Shown: piece after piece, positions 34,662-47,104 of the stretch | Layout: each line of letters begins with the position of its first letter | Numbering within the stretch: the first letter of the stretch is position 1 | Origin: Brachypterus glaber | Taxonomy: Eukaryota > Arthropoda > Insecta > Coleoptera > Kateretidae | Length of the DNA: 64,000 nt | NCBI GenBank assembly: GCA_958510825.1 | Contig: OY294049.1 | Location: forward strand, 23,202,945-23,266,944 | Direction: 5' to 3' | The notes under the pieces: model-generated | Database searches by the model: none | Told to the model about the DNA's origin: nothing | Seen by the model: the letters and a program-made list of their open reading frames with translations, nothing else | Program-made: the position numbers and the translations under genes

Positions 34662-34783
34662 CTGACTATGTAGGACGACATCAGGGCACTTCTTTAGTGT
34701 CGTCTTCCATCGTTTGGGTACTCCCGTCTAGTATCTCTGCTTTCGTATCTGCTGTCTCGGTTTTCGGTTCTACGACCTTTGCG

Positions 34784-35744
34784 GCAGTCTCTCGCTATAT
34801 GGCCCCTTATTCCGCAGTTGAAGCACTCCCTGGTGTAGTACCTAGGGTAGTACCTTTGTCTATCGTCCCTCTGCTGAAACCTTGGCCTGTAATTTTGATT
34901 ACCTGTTTCCGGCCTAATTGATGTATGTATTTTGAATTTGTTGTGCGATTGTTGCTACCATTGTCCTGTCTTTCATATCGCTTAGTCGGAATACAATTTG
35001 TTTGATGTCCTCTTTGCTCATTCCTCTTGTACTCAACATGCAATAGGGCTCTAGGTATGCCATGTGAAGTCCATTTTCAAAGATTTCTCTAAAGGCGTTG
35101 TCGCTCATGTCTGGATCGGCCTCTAAAGCCATATTTAGGAGGTCAAAGTAATATGTTTTAATATCTTCCTGTGCACCCTGTTTCCTGGAACATAATCTGA
35201 ATTTTAGTTTTCTTGTTACCTGTTCGCCGCCGAATTCTTTGACAAAATCTTTTACTATTCCTTCCCATGTGGCTGCTGGCTTTTCATTTGCATAGTTATC
35301 ATACCAACTCTCCGCTGCTCCTATTAGATAAGCACCGAAGTATAAAATTTTAAGGACATCTGTCCATCCGTTCAACATGGCACATTTTTCATAAGTCCTA
35401 ATAAAGCTTTTTGGGTTTGAACTGCGGGGGTCGAATGCTTCCGGGGCGACGAACTTAGGGGTTGCAGATCTTCTTTCTTCCTGCAGGGCTTCAGCGATTG
35501 TGGTATTTCCTTCAGGCATGGCTGCTGCGTTTTCCTCTGGTTCCTCCTGTGTGGTTCTAACTGGCTGTGGTGCTTCTCTCTCGACAATCCTCTCTACCTC
35601 GGGCTCTTCCGAGATCAGGCTAACCTCATCTGTCTCATTGGGTCTGGCGGTGATTACGGTACTTGAATGATCTAGTATGAACGTAACACCTAGAGCTTTA
35701 ACACTTTTTATGCGTATTCTTGTATTTTGGGAAGGCCCTGACAT
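34784..35744 (-). pseudogene. gag: Errantiviral Gag with zinc knuckle (frameshifted)
   Basis: A 276-codon segment begins with MSGPSQNTRIRIKSVKALG. It continues through a Glu- and Pro-rich linker into a capsid-like helical domain (FDPRSSNPKSFIRTYEKCAM, GAAESWYDNYA, DFVKEFGG). It then meets a TAG at 34914. A CCHC zinc knuckle, CFNCGIRGHIARDC, is encoded at 34784-34825 in another frame, so a frameshift separates capsid from nucleocapsid. The ATG at 35744 is the first in-frame start after the leader. Confidence 0.88.
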
Positions 35745-36110
35745 AACTTAGGAATAGGATAGAAATCATATTTTAGGCACAATATCTAGTCATGAAGGTG
35801 GGATGGGTAGGGGGTAGTGGTAGTTTTACTCGCTTGAGAGGTACTAAAATTGCGTGTGATGACGCAACTCGGGATCGTAATGGGTCACTTCTACCATGTC
35901 ACGAATTGGGGGTTATTTCGTGTGGGAGAGGGAAGAGGATAACCTAGGCGAACCTAGGCTAAGTGAAATAAAACTCAGAAATACAATTTCAGGACATTAC
36001 TTAAAAGGGCTTACCACAAAACAAGCAGGATTGCTGAGGTGATCATCGTTAGCCTCACGAAACGTTCGGTAAGATTACTCGTAACTTAATGATTATCCCC
36101 ATACATTCGG
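35745..36110 (-). other. Errantivirus leader and possible 5' LTR remnant
   Basis: On the minus strand this stretch contains an AGTTACGAGTAATC-like start, a TATA-like GTTTTATTTC, and CGTGACATGGTAGAAGTGAC before gag. No matching copy was found on the 3' side because of the N gap. LTR limits and primer-binding site are therefore not assigned. Confidence 0.35.
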
Positions 36111-37461
36111 AGAAGAGTTTTATGCTGTTTAAATGTTTATTATAAAACATTTGTTTATAATAACAATCGTGTTTATAATCGATTTACATGTGTACTACAG
36201 TTACTACAATTGTTTCAAACAAGATTGTTTTTATAAATAATAATTCAAGTGATGCTTATAAACAATCTAAGGACTTTTCGTGAGACTATTATAAATAATT
36301 CTGTTTAATAATCTACTTAAATTTATAACGTGCATTAATTAATTTAGGACAAATAAGTAGATTATTATTGTAAGCATAATTTAAAAAATAATAATTTAAT
36401 TTATTATTTTTGGAGAATTATCTAGATCTTGACAATATCTTATAAATAATTATTTAAAATATCTTATAAATAATTATAATTTACTTTGAAAATACTGAGG
36501 TGTTTGGAAAATGATTTATAAAAGTATTCGCTTCCGGAACAATAACATGATAACCGAGCCGAACCCGAGTGCCGGCCAAAAATTTAAATAAAAAAAAAGG
36601 TTTTTTAAAAACATTTTTTTTTAAATAATAAACTTAGGTGTCATAAGGTGTCAAGGATATAGTTTTTTGGAGATTTCATCTGGCCATTTGAAGTTTTATA
36701 AGTATATTTTTTTTAATTGTTGTTTTTAGTAAAATACGTAAACTTGAAAATTAAAAAAGTCACAATATTAATTAATAGATTTTATAAAATAATTGCATAT
36801 GAAATTGTGAAAAGTTCGATGCTTTAGAATTTATAAAAAATGTTATGTTGGTGATGCATCTCAATCTGTTTCTTATTAACCCCCCCCCAGAAAAAAAGAC
36901 TGGGCATTTTTGGGAATTTAACAAAAACTTTTTGTTGATTCAGTTGCAAAGCCAAATAGGTTGCCCCTCCCCCCCCATCAGAAATCCTGCGGGCGTCCCT
37001 GTTCGTATGTAATACTTTCTCGGTATATAAAAATTAAAAAGACCTAAAGTAATTATAAAACTCATACAGTCAGAGAAAAATCGTTGTAAAATCAAGCAAA
37101 AGTCATATGATTTAAAAGAAAACCAATATGTTTTTGCTCCGACAGTGTTTTTTGTTAATTCAAAAAGATATTTTTTAATTTTATAAGCCATTGTAAAAAT
37201 AAAAATATTCATTGTAATTTGAAAAATGTTTACTTTTAAATTATTTGTAAACTATAAATGATTTGAATACAAAAACTGGTTATTTTAAAAAGAATTCTTT
37301 TAATATATTGATATTTTTCAACAATATAAAGGGAAATATTATAATTTTATTAAGAAAACATTAAAATAAGAAAGTAAGGGACAATACTTTTACTTTAAAC
37401 TCAAAAACTTTTTGGTGTAAAAATTATTTTTTTAAATGTCTTTTAAAATTCTAGTACCGAC
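36111..37461. other. Very AT-rich stretch without genes
   Basis: It contains repeated TTATAAATAATT and AAACAATC motifs (36130-36500) and two poly-C runs near 36877 and 36966. No coding region, RNA gene or clear transposon ends were seen. Confidence 0.4.
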
Positions 37462-37965
37462 AGCCGTTAAGGGTCGTTCCGCGTCGACTGCTACCACAGC
37501 ATCAAAAATTAAATATTTTTATATGTTTATTTAAATATTGGGTAAGGTTATAATTCAAAATTCATCCAGCATTTCCAAAACTGTTGTAGTGAAATACTAA
37601 GTCCAAATAAACTTCAAAAATAGCCAAAATTTAAAGTTTAGGGTCTCTAAACGACCCCTAAATGAAGCGCAATCAACTTCAAACAAATTATGGAGGATAT
37701 TGCCCTAGGAAAGAATAATTTAACGTTAGTTAGCTTTCTTAAATTCAGTCTGAAATTCTGTGAAAACCCTCAAGTAACATACGTAACATTTTTTTGTAAC
37801 ATACGAAACAAATATAATTTCTAAAAATCATAATTATTTATTTTTTTTTGATTATCCCATGTGCCTATTAGAAAGTAAGTATTTCACGAATTAAGCAAAC
37901 ATAATTAAAACAAAAAAAAATCAAATCAGATTAGAAGATTTTCATTTTTATTTAGTTAAATGCTT
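37462..37965 (-). repeat. Dispersed repeat, inverted copy of 13317-13826
   Basis: Matches include GGGTCGTTCCGCGTCGACTG, GTGAAATACTAAGTCC, ACGACCCCTAAATGA and AATTAAGCAAACATAAT, each the complement of the first copy. Confidence 0.75.
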
Positions 37966-39712
37966 AAGTGTATTCCAAATGTTGTAACGTACGTAACGCG
38001 CACATAAGCTGCATTATTTTTATTGCCTAATTGCTTATTCTTATAAGTAAATTAAAAGATGCAAGGAAGTGCCTGTAAGGATTATAACTTGAAACATAAA
38101 TAAATAAACTATAGACTAATTTTCTGAGACCTAAATTAAGGTGTACTAATGTAACGTACATAACGACAGAATGGTCCTTAATTAAATTTCAGGAAATATT
38201 TTTTACAGTGTACTTTTTATCAGTGTTACGTAACGGTAACATATTAACATTAATCGGAATAAATTCAGTTATGACTCATCAACGTTGAAAATAAACACAG
38301 AAACATAGGCTTACGGAATAATTTTGCCGAATTATGAGGGAAATTTTTATAAAGGTCACTAAATCGAAACATTTGACGACTAATTTGTTACACACAACAA
38401 TATTAAATATACATATTAACTATAAATATGTAAATATATCGGTGTTTTTCGAAAAAAATAAAAATGTATATATTTAAAACCTCGCTTCAACGATAGAATC
38501 GACGCGGCGCCTATGCGAGCACTGGAAATTCGCCGATGACTGCATATTAATTATTAATTCATTTATATTTTTCTTATTGATTGAAAACTGACAAAGTTAA
38601 CCCTTTTACGCTAAGTTATATAGCTTATTTTTCGCGTACATGAAGTGCAATGTGCACAACTACAAATCAGTTCAACAAAAATAACAGCACTCACACGCGC
38701 TACGCCTTTCGCGCTAAAATGCACTAGTGACGTTTCACAAACCGCTTACGCTTAAGCATACACTCATATGCACCGCATATCAACTCATCTCATCACATCC
38801 TGCAAGCAGCATCCAAACATTGGTACCAATGTAGCGCTAGGATCACATCACACAAGGTTAGTGTACATTGAATTCACGCCATTTTGTAATATTACCATTT
38901 AATCCATGGATTTTTGTGCACAAGCCCGAATTATACCCCCAGAAGTATTGTAAAACCGCAGCGACCTATTACTACTATTTACCTATGATTTTACCATCAA
39001 ACTACAGTTCACAGTTCAATCAGATTAAAAGTTTTTAATTCCAAATAACCCTATTATTCGGTATACGTAGGTAGTCTAGTTTTGTTTTTTTAATAATTTG
39101 GATAATTTTCAGTAAAATAAAACTAATCAGTAACTAAAGCAAGATAATATAGGCAAAATAATTGCACATAAGGTTTCAATATACGCTGTAACAGCAACAT
39201 GTATTGTGCATGTGATGTATCTATAATTATACATTGTTAACCTTAATTAATAGCGGGTAAACGCCAGAAAAGGCGTTGTTTGTGGATTAGAGTTTAAAAG
39301 AAGAAGAAGTAACGCTTTGTTCTTTAGTAGGTCAATTTTAAAAGACAAATACTACATCAGTGTCTATACTTACTTCAATGACTAGGCAGTATTAGAGTGC
39401 CTTAATGTGACGTTTTCTGCCAAGAAAAAGAGTGAAGATATAAAAATCTGGTAAAAATTGTTATTTGATAGTTGGTAACTATGTTTTTACGTTAGATGTC
39501 ACAAATTAAATTAGCGCACTTTTTCAAAGCAAATGGTTTTTAAATGTTATAAGTCGGAAAAAAATGGGATCCATTTATTTAAAACTCCTTTTGGTTATAA
39601 CAGAATGGAGAGAAAATAAGAAAAGGTCCAAAAATATGCGTGGTTTAACAAACAAGTCCACTTTTGTCATACGCCACTGTAAAAATATATCAGGATAAAT
39701 AACCTTAAAAAT
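37966..39712. other. Stretch without recognisable genes, part possibly unique host sequence
   Basis: Around 38480-38840 the composition is less AT-biased and CpG-containing (GAATCGACGCGGCGCCTATG, CTACGCCTTTCGCGCTAAAA), and no inverted partner or other copy was noticed in the window. No open frame of note was seen. Confidence 0.35.
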
Positions 39713-41240
39713 ACAGGGTTATTTAGAACTAGGGTAATTAATTTTAAGGGGTGATTCTACATAGGAAAATATAAAAAAAAATCCTTTAAACATATGTCTA
39801 AATTTTAGACTCTAAAAATGGGTAGGGGTCATTACCGCGCATCAAATATATATACTGTCGTATTTGGTACATTTCCATATTATTTTATCTTTAATATTCC
39901 TGTCTTTTCGATACATGTAATTTTTGTATAAAGCCAAGTAATTGCCTCGTTTACTTTTAATCAATTCAACAAATATTATTCGTTCGTTTTTACTACTATA
40001 CTAAATATAATTTTTAAAATAATATAGAATATAAAAATATAAAAAATGCCGTAAAAAACATGTAAGTAAATCCAACAGAAAAAACCTTTTCGTCGATAAA
40101 TAAAAAAAACTTTAATTTTATTGATTCCTAAAAACAACCAAACCAAAATATTTTATTTTTATGCGCGGTAAATGACACGCGCTGTATTGGTCCGCGCGGT
40201 AAACAACCTGCGCGGAATTTATCAGCGCGGTAAAGGTCACGCGCGGTAAAGGCCACGCGCGGTAACGGACGCGCGGTATTGGCCGACGCGGTATTTGGTG
40301 CGCGGTTAAGGCCGGCGCCCCTAAAAATACGTCGTAAGTGGCTAACAAAATCGGTTTTTATTAATAATTCAGGAACCCTTTAGGATATAGCACGTAAACT
40401 AATCTTAATAAGGCCCATCCGTTTGTTATTTTCATGTACTTTCATATACATGGGTGTGCAAAACGAGGGGGGGGGCTTATCAGTTTTTCGTCCCAAACTT
40501 TTTTCTGTGTAACTTTTTTGTAATTTTATTTTTGAAATATGATTCCTCAGGTCAAAATTCATTTGAAGGTGAAATTTCACGGTTCGAGGACAAAAAATTC
40601 AGTACTAAAATGTTGAAAACCACAATTTCAATGATGCAGAGTTTTTTATATCAAAAACTAAGAAAAAAAGTTTCTGTATATGTAGGTCGAAAAATCGATT
40701 TTAAAGCTACTATGGCCCTTTAAACATGGTTCATTTTTAGGAGACCATAGCTCCCTTAGGATTGATTTTTAGAAGTACATGAGTTTTTTTTTCTTAATTT
40801 TTGATGTACATTCACACTGCATCATTAAAATTTCGATTTTCAACATTTTAGCATTTAATTTTTTGTCCCCAAACCGTGAAATTTCACTTTCAAATGAATA
40901 TTTCTCGGACAGTATTACAACAAGAGTACCTTTTTTATGTATTTCGACCGGAGGAATCATATTCCAAAAATAAAATCACAAAAAATTTACACAGAAAAAA
41001 GTTTGGGACCACAAATTGATAAGGCTCCCTTATTTCTCACACCCCTGGTTAAAATAAGGGCATGAAAATAATATGCGAAGATACGAAAAAGCCTTATTAA
41101 GATTAGTTCACGTGCAAAACCTTTTTTAGCCACTTTCAAAGGAGCCTAGCTCCCATACGACACATTTTTGGACATCATATTTTGGCTTGTAAAATCACCC
41201 CTTAAATTTAATGACATTATTTCTGAATAACCCTGTATGT
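39713..41240. repeat. Fold-back element with ACAGGGTTATT termini
   Basis: The outer ends ACAGGGTTATTTAGAACTAG and AATAACCCTGT are inverted, followed by TTAAGGGGTGATTCTAC on the left and its counterpart AAATCACCCCTTAA on the right. A nested palindrome (about 40325-40690 versus 40760-41160) shares CACGTAAACTAATCTTAATA and AATATGATTCCTC with the fold-back at 43785-45003. The GC-rich minisatellite lies between the left end and the nested palindrome. Confidence 0.75.
40162..40312. repeat. GC-rich minisatellite of GCGCGGTAA units
   Basis: About eight degenerate units of 15-21 bp carry the core GCGCGGTAA(A)GG. Adjacent variants include CACGCGCGGTAAAGGCC and GACGCGCGGTATTGGCC. CpG density is far above that of its surroundings. 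Confidence 0.85.
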
Positions 41241-42049
41241 TTTGACACATTTATAACTGGAGGGAAACTTGGCATATCCGGAAAAGGCTAAAGCACGTTT
41301 GGGGCTTTACCATTTTCGTAGATTTTTTTTATGTATCCACTCTGTCTTGACAAAACGTCACATTATTGTACTCTAGGCAGTAGTAATTTCTGGGCAGGGC
41401 CGTAACAAAAAAAAAATCCAGGGAGGGCTCAGCCCACAGGATGTGACGTAATGAGCCTTTTCTCTAATTTGCTGTATTTCAATATTTTATAAATTTTGAC
41501 CATAAGTGCGTCACCTCAAATATTTTATGAAGTTTAGCGCCGCAGGCAATTTTTAGTAATTTTCAAGGTAACAATAAACAAATTAAATTTTTTCAAAAAT
41601 CGGAAATAATTCTGCGGCTGGCGGTTTTTATAATTTTTGGGAATTAAATGGTTAGGTTTTCCAGAATCAAGAGGTATTAGTTCGTTGTTCAAAACCCTTT
41701 TCCTATGAAAGTGCACAATCAAGCTGTAATTTCGTAATTCGATATTTGGGTTAATTAGTGTCCGCCCATTTTATCCTGATTCAATCCTGTACAAAAAGGG
41801 GAAAATTCTATTGTTTAGAACAATATGGCTTGTTATCGTCACGAGAAATACATATTCACTGGTATTTTATCATTAAATTTCGAAATAGGCACCTATTTTA
41901 CGATTACAAGTACGTATTTGGACATAACATAATATATACTATAGTAGTAAGGGATTTTATTTACAACTGTATATGTAATACATACATTACATGTATTAAT
42001 AAAGCTCGGGAAGTACGTGATTACTGGTTTAGACCTGTAGAGTAAATAA
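41241..42049. other. AT-rich stretch without genes
   Basis: GACAAAACGTCACATTATTG near 41347 resembles the AATGTGACGTTTTCTGCC segment near 39404 in inverted orientation, suggesting an outer pair of arms around the 39.7-41.2 kb fold-back. No gene was recognised. Confidence 0.4.
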
Positions 42050-43052
42050 TACTGCACTCAGAAAATTTCGTTGGATTTTTACTGAATGTTATTTGTTAGT
42101 ACATACCTTTTATTTATATCGGCACGATTGGTATTTAATACTTTACTTGTGATATTAAATACTGCAATGTGTGTATTGTATACAAAATGTTGTCATACTA
42201 ACATAGAGACCGTGCTGGTACATCTTAATATTTTCAAAACAGATTGGAATATTGGATGTGCGAATATACTGCGTTTGGACTTTTGTAAAAATGTTTACTG
42301 TGCGATTTTTAATTTACTATCTTGCTTGAAAAAACAGACCATAGCATGTTAGGGAACGTTCAAGTATTACGTAACGCAAATTTTGATCATTTTGGACGTT
42401 TTCCTATACCATTAATATGGGCGTAACACTCCAAAATGACCCTCACCCCCTAGGAGCGTTAAATAATACTTGAACGTTTGGACTTTTAGTAAAAATTACT
42501 GTAACACTTATAGTATGGTATACTTTGAATTGTTGTTAAGTTGTATTACTAATCTAGTTTAGAGTATGTTACAGTATTCAGAAAAATTAACAATCGGTAA
42601 ATAATTCCAAAATTTTGATTAGTAATAATAACGATTTCAATCACACACAATTACACACTGACAAAATAATCGATCCTTTTTTTACTTTTCTCTGTATTAT
42701 TACAAATCAAAATTTTGGTATTATTTACCGTTTGTTATTTTACTAAATACTGTAACATACTTTAAACTAGATCAATAATACAATAACTACAACTTAAAGT
42801 ATACCAAACTATAACTGTGAAATAATCTACCAAATGTTACAGTATTAATAAACACATGTTGCGTGGGGATCCAAATGTACTAGCACGGTCTCTATGTTAG
42901 TATGACAACATTTTGTATACAATACATACATTGCAGTATTTAATATCACAAATAAAGTATTAAATACCAATGGTGCCGATATAAATAAAAGATATGTATT
43001 AACAAATAACATTCAGTATTAAAAATACAACGAAATTTTCTAAGTGTGGTCT
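42050..43052. repeat. Fold-back element with nested insertion
   Basis: Outer arms 42050-42225 and 42870-43052 match closely (ACGAAATTTTCT, ATGTTATTTGTTA, GAGACCGTGCTGGTACAT and complements). Inner arms 42490-42615 and 42705-42850 pair through ACTGTAACA and AACAATCGGTAAATAATTCC. The left side also carries an insertion of about 250 bp that includes a MITE. Confidence 0.8.
42351..42478. mobile_element. Palindromic MITE, AGGGAACGTTCAAG family, copy 3 (altered right end)
   Basis: The left end is AGGGAACGTTCAAGTATTAC. The right arm runs to TACTTGAACGTT, but the usual final CCCT is replaced by TGGACTT, creating a GTTTGGACTT decamer exactly at the junction. Confidence 0.75.
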
Positions 43053-43225
43053 GTATTTAAATCAGTAATTTTCGCTAGATGGCGCCACCGATTAAAATAT
43101 CGTTAAGCAAGATGGCTGAACTGCGCTTGTCATGATAAACACGATACACTTTTTTTTTTAAGACTTACAGTTTTAGTCAATGTTTTTTACATTTAATACC
43201 CAGGGCCGGCCTTTCAAGCCTCAAA

Positions 43226-43515
43226 TTTGGCGCCCCTAGCAAAAGAAAAAACACCCTAAAATAAAGCTTTGTGCGCCTACAAAAAAATGCCCCCCAAAAA
43301 ATGCCATTAAGAAAAAAAGCTATGTCCCTGACGGTTTCTACCAAACTTGACGCCCCTACAAAAAAATGACGGCGCCCAAAAAAATACCCTAAGACAAAAG
43401 CTTTGTCCCTGACGGTTTCTACCAAACTTGGCGCCCAAAAAAATAGCAACAAGAAAAAAAACTGTGTCCCTGACGGTTTCTACCAAACTTGGCGCCCTGC
43501 AAATAAAATTGGCGC
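43226..43515 (-). repeat. Tandem array of GGCGCC / GTCAGGGACA units
   Basis: Four units contain the complements of AAACCGTCAGGGACAAAGC and GGCGCCAAGTTTGG with T-rich spacers. They are related to the arrays at 7262, 14250 and 15620. It ends beside the string GGGTAATTACCCCC, which also flanks the 14.2-kb copy. Confidence 0.8.
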
Positions 43516-43784
43516 CCACGCGGGTAATTACCCCCATTACCCCCCCTTATCTATGCCCTTGATATAAGGTACTATATTTTTAAATAAAAACAGTTCCGAA
43601 TAAAATAGTATATAAGTCTTCCGGAAAATGGTACTTTTCCTCGACCTATGAATGGTTTCAGCACCGTGGTTCTCAACCATTAATAAGGTCTCGGAAAAGT
43701 ACTATTTTCCGATTCGACCTGATTAAAATTTTAAGTTTTGGTTTGGTGTGTATAAGGTACTCTTTTAAATAGTACTCCCCCGTA

Positions 43785-45003
43785 ACTAATCTAGCCACCC
43801 TCATTACGTCCTTGTGACGATATGATAGACTGCCTCCACGCCTCTTTGATAACCATTTGGAGGGGTTTCAATGAGTACATTATTTGTTAGTGTAAGTATA
43901 CACTACGAGATATACTATGAATTAATAGACAGAATTTATGCTCAAATTGAGCAGCTCAATATGTCGTCTGTGTTTGTTGCTTTGGGGATGTTTTTGCGTT
44001 AAAGGCTGCCTATACCATATACAGGGTGTCCGGAAATAACGTTTGGAAACTTCGGGAGCCAATTCCTCGGACGAAAATAAGAAAAAAAGTTTCTATGGAC
44101 ATGGGACCGAAAATGCTTATTGGCGGAGCTACATACCTCCAATGTTGGGGCCCTCAAGAAGGTTTTTATTTATTATCCGAGGAACTCTTTATAGTAGTGA
44201 GGTTTTGCACGTAAACTAATCTTAATAAGGCCCATATTCGTATGTTATTTCTATGTAGTTATTTTAACCAGGGGTGTGCAAAACGGGGGGCCTTCTCAGC
44301 TTTTTGCCCTAAACTTTTTACTGTGTAACTTTTTTGTGATTTTATTTTTGAAATATGATTCCTCAGGCCAAAATACATAAAAAAGGTACTCTTGTAGTAA
44401 CACTGTAGGACTAACCGTTTTCGAGAAAAATTAATCTGAAGGTGAAATTTCACGGTTCGTGGAGGAAAAATTAAATACTAAAATGTTGAAAACCAAAATT
44501 TCAATAATGCAGGGTTATTCTATATTAAAAACTAAGAAAAAAATAATATACGAAGATGGGCCTTATTGAGATTAGTTGACGTGCAAAACCTCGTTGCTAT
44601 ATCTCAAAGAGTTCCTCGGATAATAAATAAAAACCTTCTTTAAGGCCCCAACATTGGAGGTAGCCGCCAATAATCATTTTCGGACCCATGCCCATAGAAA
44701 CTTTTTTTCTTATTTTCGTCCGTGGAATTGGCTACCGAAGTTTCCAAACGTTATTTCCGGACACCCTGTATATGGTATAGGCAGCCTTTAACGCAAAAAC
44801 ATCCCCAAAGCAACAAACACAGACGACATATTGAGCTGCTCAATTTGAGCAAAAATTCTGCCTTATAGTTCATAGTGTATCTCATAGTGTATACTTACAC
44901 TGACAAATAATGTACTCATTGAAACCCCTCCAAATGGTTATCAAAGAGGCGTGGAGGCAGTCTATCATATCGTCACAAGGACGTAATGAGGGTGGCTAGA
45001 TTT
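43785..45003. repeat. Fold-back, about 1.2 kb, with nested inverted termini
   Basis: The outer arms start CTAGCCACCCTCATTACGTC and carry TGATAGACTGCCTCCACGCC on one side and the complement on the other. Within them a second set of termini, ACAGGGTGTCCGGAAATAAC (44031) and its complement (ending about 44769), continues the pairing through AAACTTCGG and CCAATGTTGGGGCC. The arms are about 450 bp each, among the best-preserved in the window. Confidence 0.85.
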
Positions 45004-45094
45004 ACCGCCTCTCGGGCGACATACATCCAGTTTAGGTCGAGTCAAAAATTTAATATTTTGCATTTTTAGTCCAGTTAAATAACGAATCCTGTGT

Positions 45095-45949
45095 TAAATT
45101 GCAATAAATGTACACGGTCTGATATTTTAAAGGGTAGTAGTGGATAGTAACAGAACACTCCTGTTGGTTTTTCACCTGGTGATTTGCGTAAGGGATGTCC
45201 GCTATCTTAAATTTTAGGGGTGAGTGCGGTTAACTCGCTAAATATGTATCTTACGATAAAAATGTATTTAACCAATTTTGTTAAGGAAAAAATTTCCAAC
45301 AAGTTTTGTTTGGATAATGTTTTTATTATATTAATAACAATCGAGTTATAAATTTTCAAATATTGCCATGTTGGGGGTAAAAGTGGTTTTTACGATTTTT
45401 CAGCCAAATTATTAATCGAAGGATAAAAGTTGTTATGCGCAAACATGTAGCTCTTGAAATTTTCTATAAGTTTTATGTATTCTAAATTTTAAAGTATTTT
45501 GTTATGGTTACAGTGGGCGGTGAAACTCGAGTTGCGCCCTCTGTAACCGTACCAAAGTACATGTGTAAATTTATATTATATGAAACATATAGAAGATTTC
45601 AAGAGCTAAAAGTTTGCTTATTAATTTTTATCGTCCGATGAATAATTTGGTCAAAAAATAGAAAAAAAAAAAACGATTTCACCTCCAACATGTCTATTTT
45701 TAAATTAACTCCATTGTTATTAATATGTTAAAAAAATCATCCAAACAAAAATTGTTGGAAATTTCCTCCTTAACAAAATTAGTTATATGCATTTTTATCG
45801 TAAGATGCATATTAAGCAACCCACCCCTAAAATTCAAGATAGCGGACACCCCTTAGACAAATCACCCGGTGAAAAACTAACAGGAGTGTTCTGTAACCAT
45901 CCACTACTACCCTTTAAAATATCAGCCCGTGTACATTTATTGCAATTTA
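45095..45949. mobile_element. Fold-back family A, copy 3
   Basis: The ends are TAAATTGCAATAAATGTACA on the left and its complement GTGTACATTTATTGCAATTT on the right. The arms carry the GGGTAGTAGTGG, GGTGTCCGCTATCTT-type and AACAATCGAGTTAT segments. The central region contains CTCGAGTTGCGCCCTC. Length is about 855 bp. Confidence 0.87.
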
Positions 45950-46040
45950 CAAAATCTCTACATCCTTTAATAACGCGAGAAACGGGGTATGAAGTGTATG
46001 AATTTTGGTCAATTTGCGTGACGTATTTTATCCGACCCCT
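45950..46040. repeat. Partial arm of the AGGGAACGTTCAAG MITE family
   Basis: TAACGCGAGAAACGGGGTAT and GAAGTGTATGAATTTTGGTC are the right-arm sequence of the family, without the left arm or terminus. It directly follows fold-back family A copy 3. Confidence 0.65.
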
Positions 46041-46214
46041 TAGGTGTCACATAAGCCCACAGTAGTCCGTGAGGACTCCTGACTTATGGTTGCTCGGCCC
46101 CTTCCTAGTAACCAGACTGACATAGCTTGGCTTGGACTGGTCAAGAATTCCTTGGCCTGTTTCCTTTCTCTGTCTCAATCACATATTTAATGTGTTACTG
46201 GAGCATAATAGTTT

Positions 46215-46463
46215 GTGATATGTTTACCTTTTTTGTGTCAACAGATTCGTTTCAAATCAAAGAACAAAATGTCTATCTCAGCCAATTTAGTCCAAAAAGT
46301 GGAATCTTTCCCTTCTTCTCACCGATTCAATTATAAATTGCCATTTTACTGCCCAACATATATGACACACAAATTCTCGTTCTCTCGTCCTTGCCACATA
46401 CCCCCCGAACTGATGATTACCTGTAATTTACCAAAGAAAGAGCGCCCATTTATCATTAGCTAA
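46215..46463 (+). CDS. Unassigned 82-aa ORF with a possible splice acceptor
   Basis: An open frame ends in TAA at 46463. A pyrimidine-rich tract ending GTGTCAACAG (46253) lies inside it, so the segment from 46254 could be a terminal exon encoding about 69 residues (IRFKSKNKMSISANLVQKVE onwards). The sequence contains several Cys, His and Pro residues (SFSRPCHIPPELMITC). I do not recognise it, and no inverted copy was seen in the window. Confidence 0.2.
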   Translation: MICLPFLCQQIRFKSKNKMSISANLVQKVESFPSSHRFNYKLPFYCPTYMTHKFSFSRPCHIPPELMITCNLPKKERPFIIS

Positions 46464-47104
46464 CGAAGGACGGGCGGCTTTTGCTCAATGAACGGCTAAT
46501 TCTGGACGAAATCAAGAGTACCCGTTTCATAACGCCATTAAACGCAATTTTTCAAAAGGAGCAACAATTTGATTTTTACGGGTGGAAACACGTTATTAAA
46601 ATCGACCCAAAAATCAATTTTTTTTGCATTTTCGGGTTTAGAATGTCATGAAACACCGAGGAAATGTGAAAAAAGTGGATGTTAAAAAAATGTCGGTCTG
46701 TTTGTCTATATGCAAACCTTATAACTTTTGAACGGAACGTCCGATTTGAAAAATTCTTTCACCAAAGGATTCAGGACCTTTTCTATTTGCGTCAACATTA
46801 AATACGGTTAACATTAGCGTAGGGCAAGGGGGGCAAAATGGACTAAAACTATAATTTTTAGCTATATCTCACTTATTATTTATAGTAGGACAATTTCTTT
46901 TGCAAAAATGAAAATAATGTTTAATTCCCTACAAAAACACATGTTATCATTTTTATCGTAGGACTATTAGTTTCCGATATATAGGCATTTAATATTATTA
47001 TTATATTATTATTATTATCATATATTTTTAATTTTAAACAAAATTATAAAAATATTAATTTATTATTCCATCAATCTATTTTCTAATCATCGTACAGAGT
47101 GATA

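Larger units (their letters stand above)
28756..36110 (-). mobile_element. Decayed errantivirus (env-bearing Ty3/Gypsy) provirus
   Basis: In minus-strand order the element carries a leader or LTR remnant, gag with a zinc knuckle, an aspartic protease, RT, RNase H, integrase and a spliced F-type env. This is the organisation of insect errantiviruses. Reading frames are broken by several shifts and stops in gag, pol and env, and env also carries a 148-bp insertion. Paired LTRs could not be aligned. The 3' LTR would fall at or in the N gap, and the right boundary near 36.1 kb is an estimate. It lies antisense to membralin, inside a presumed intron. Confidence 0.9.

Noticed and set aside
30317..34921. 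Plus-strand ORFs of 60-125 codons opposite pol, gag and env
   Set aside because: They are antisense shadows of the errantivirus. All recognised motifs are on the minus strand.
42050..43052. Origin of replication-like AT-rich palindrome
   Set aside because: The outer and inner arms and terminal structure are those of a fold-back transposon, and there is no independent evidence of an origin.
46065..46076. GTCCGTGAGGAC, the classic stem II of plant and viroid hammerhead ribozymes
   Set aside because: It lacks the CTGANGA core before it and GAAA after it (the flanks are CACAGTA and TCCTGAC), so no hammerhead can form. It is an ordinary short palindrome.
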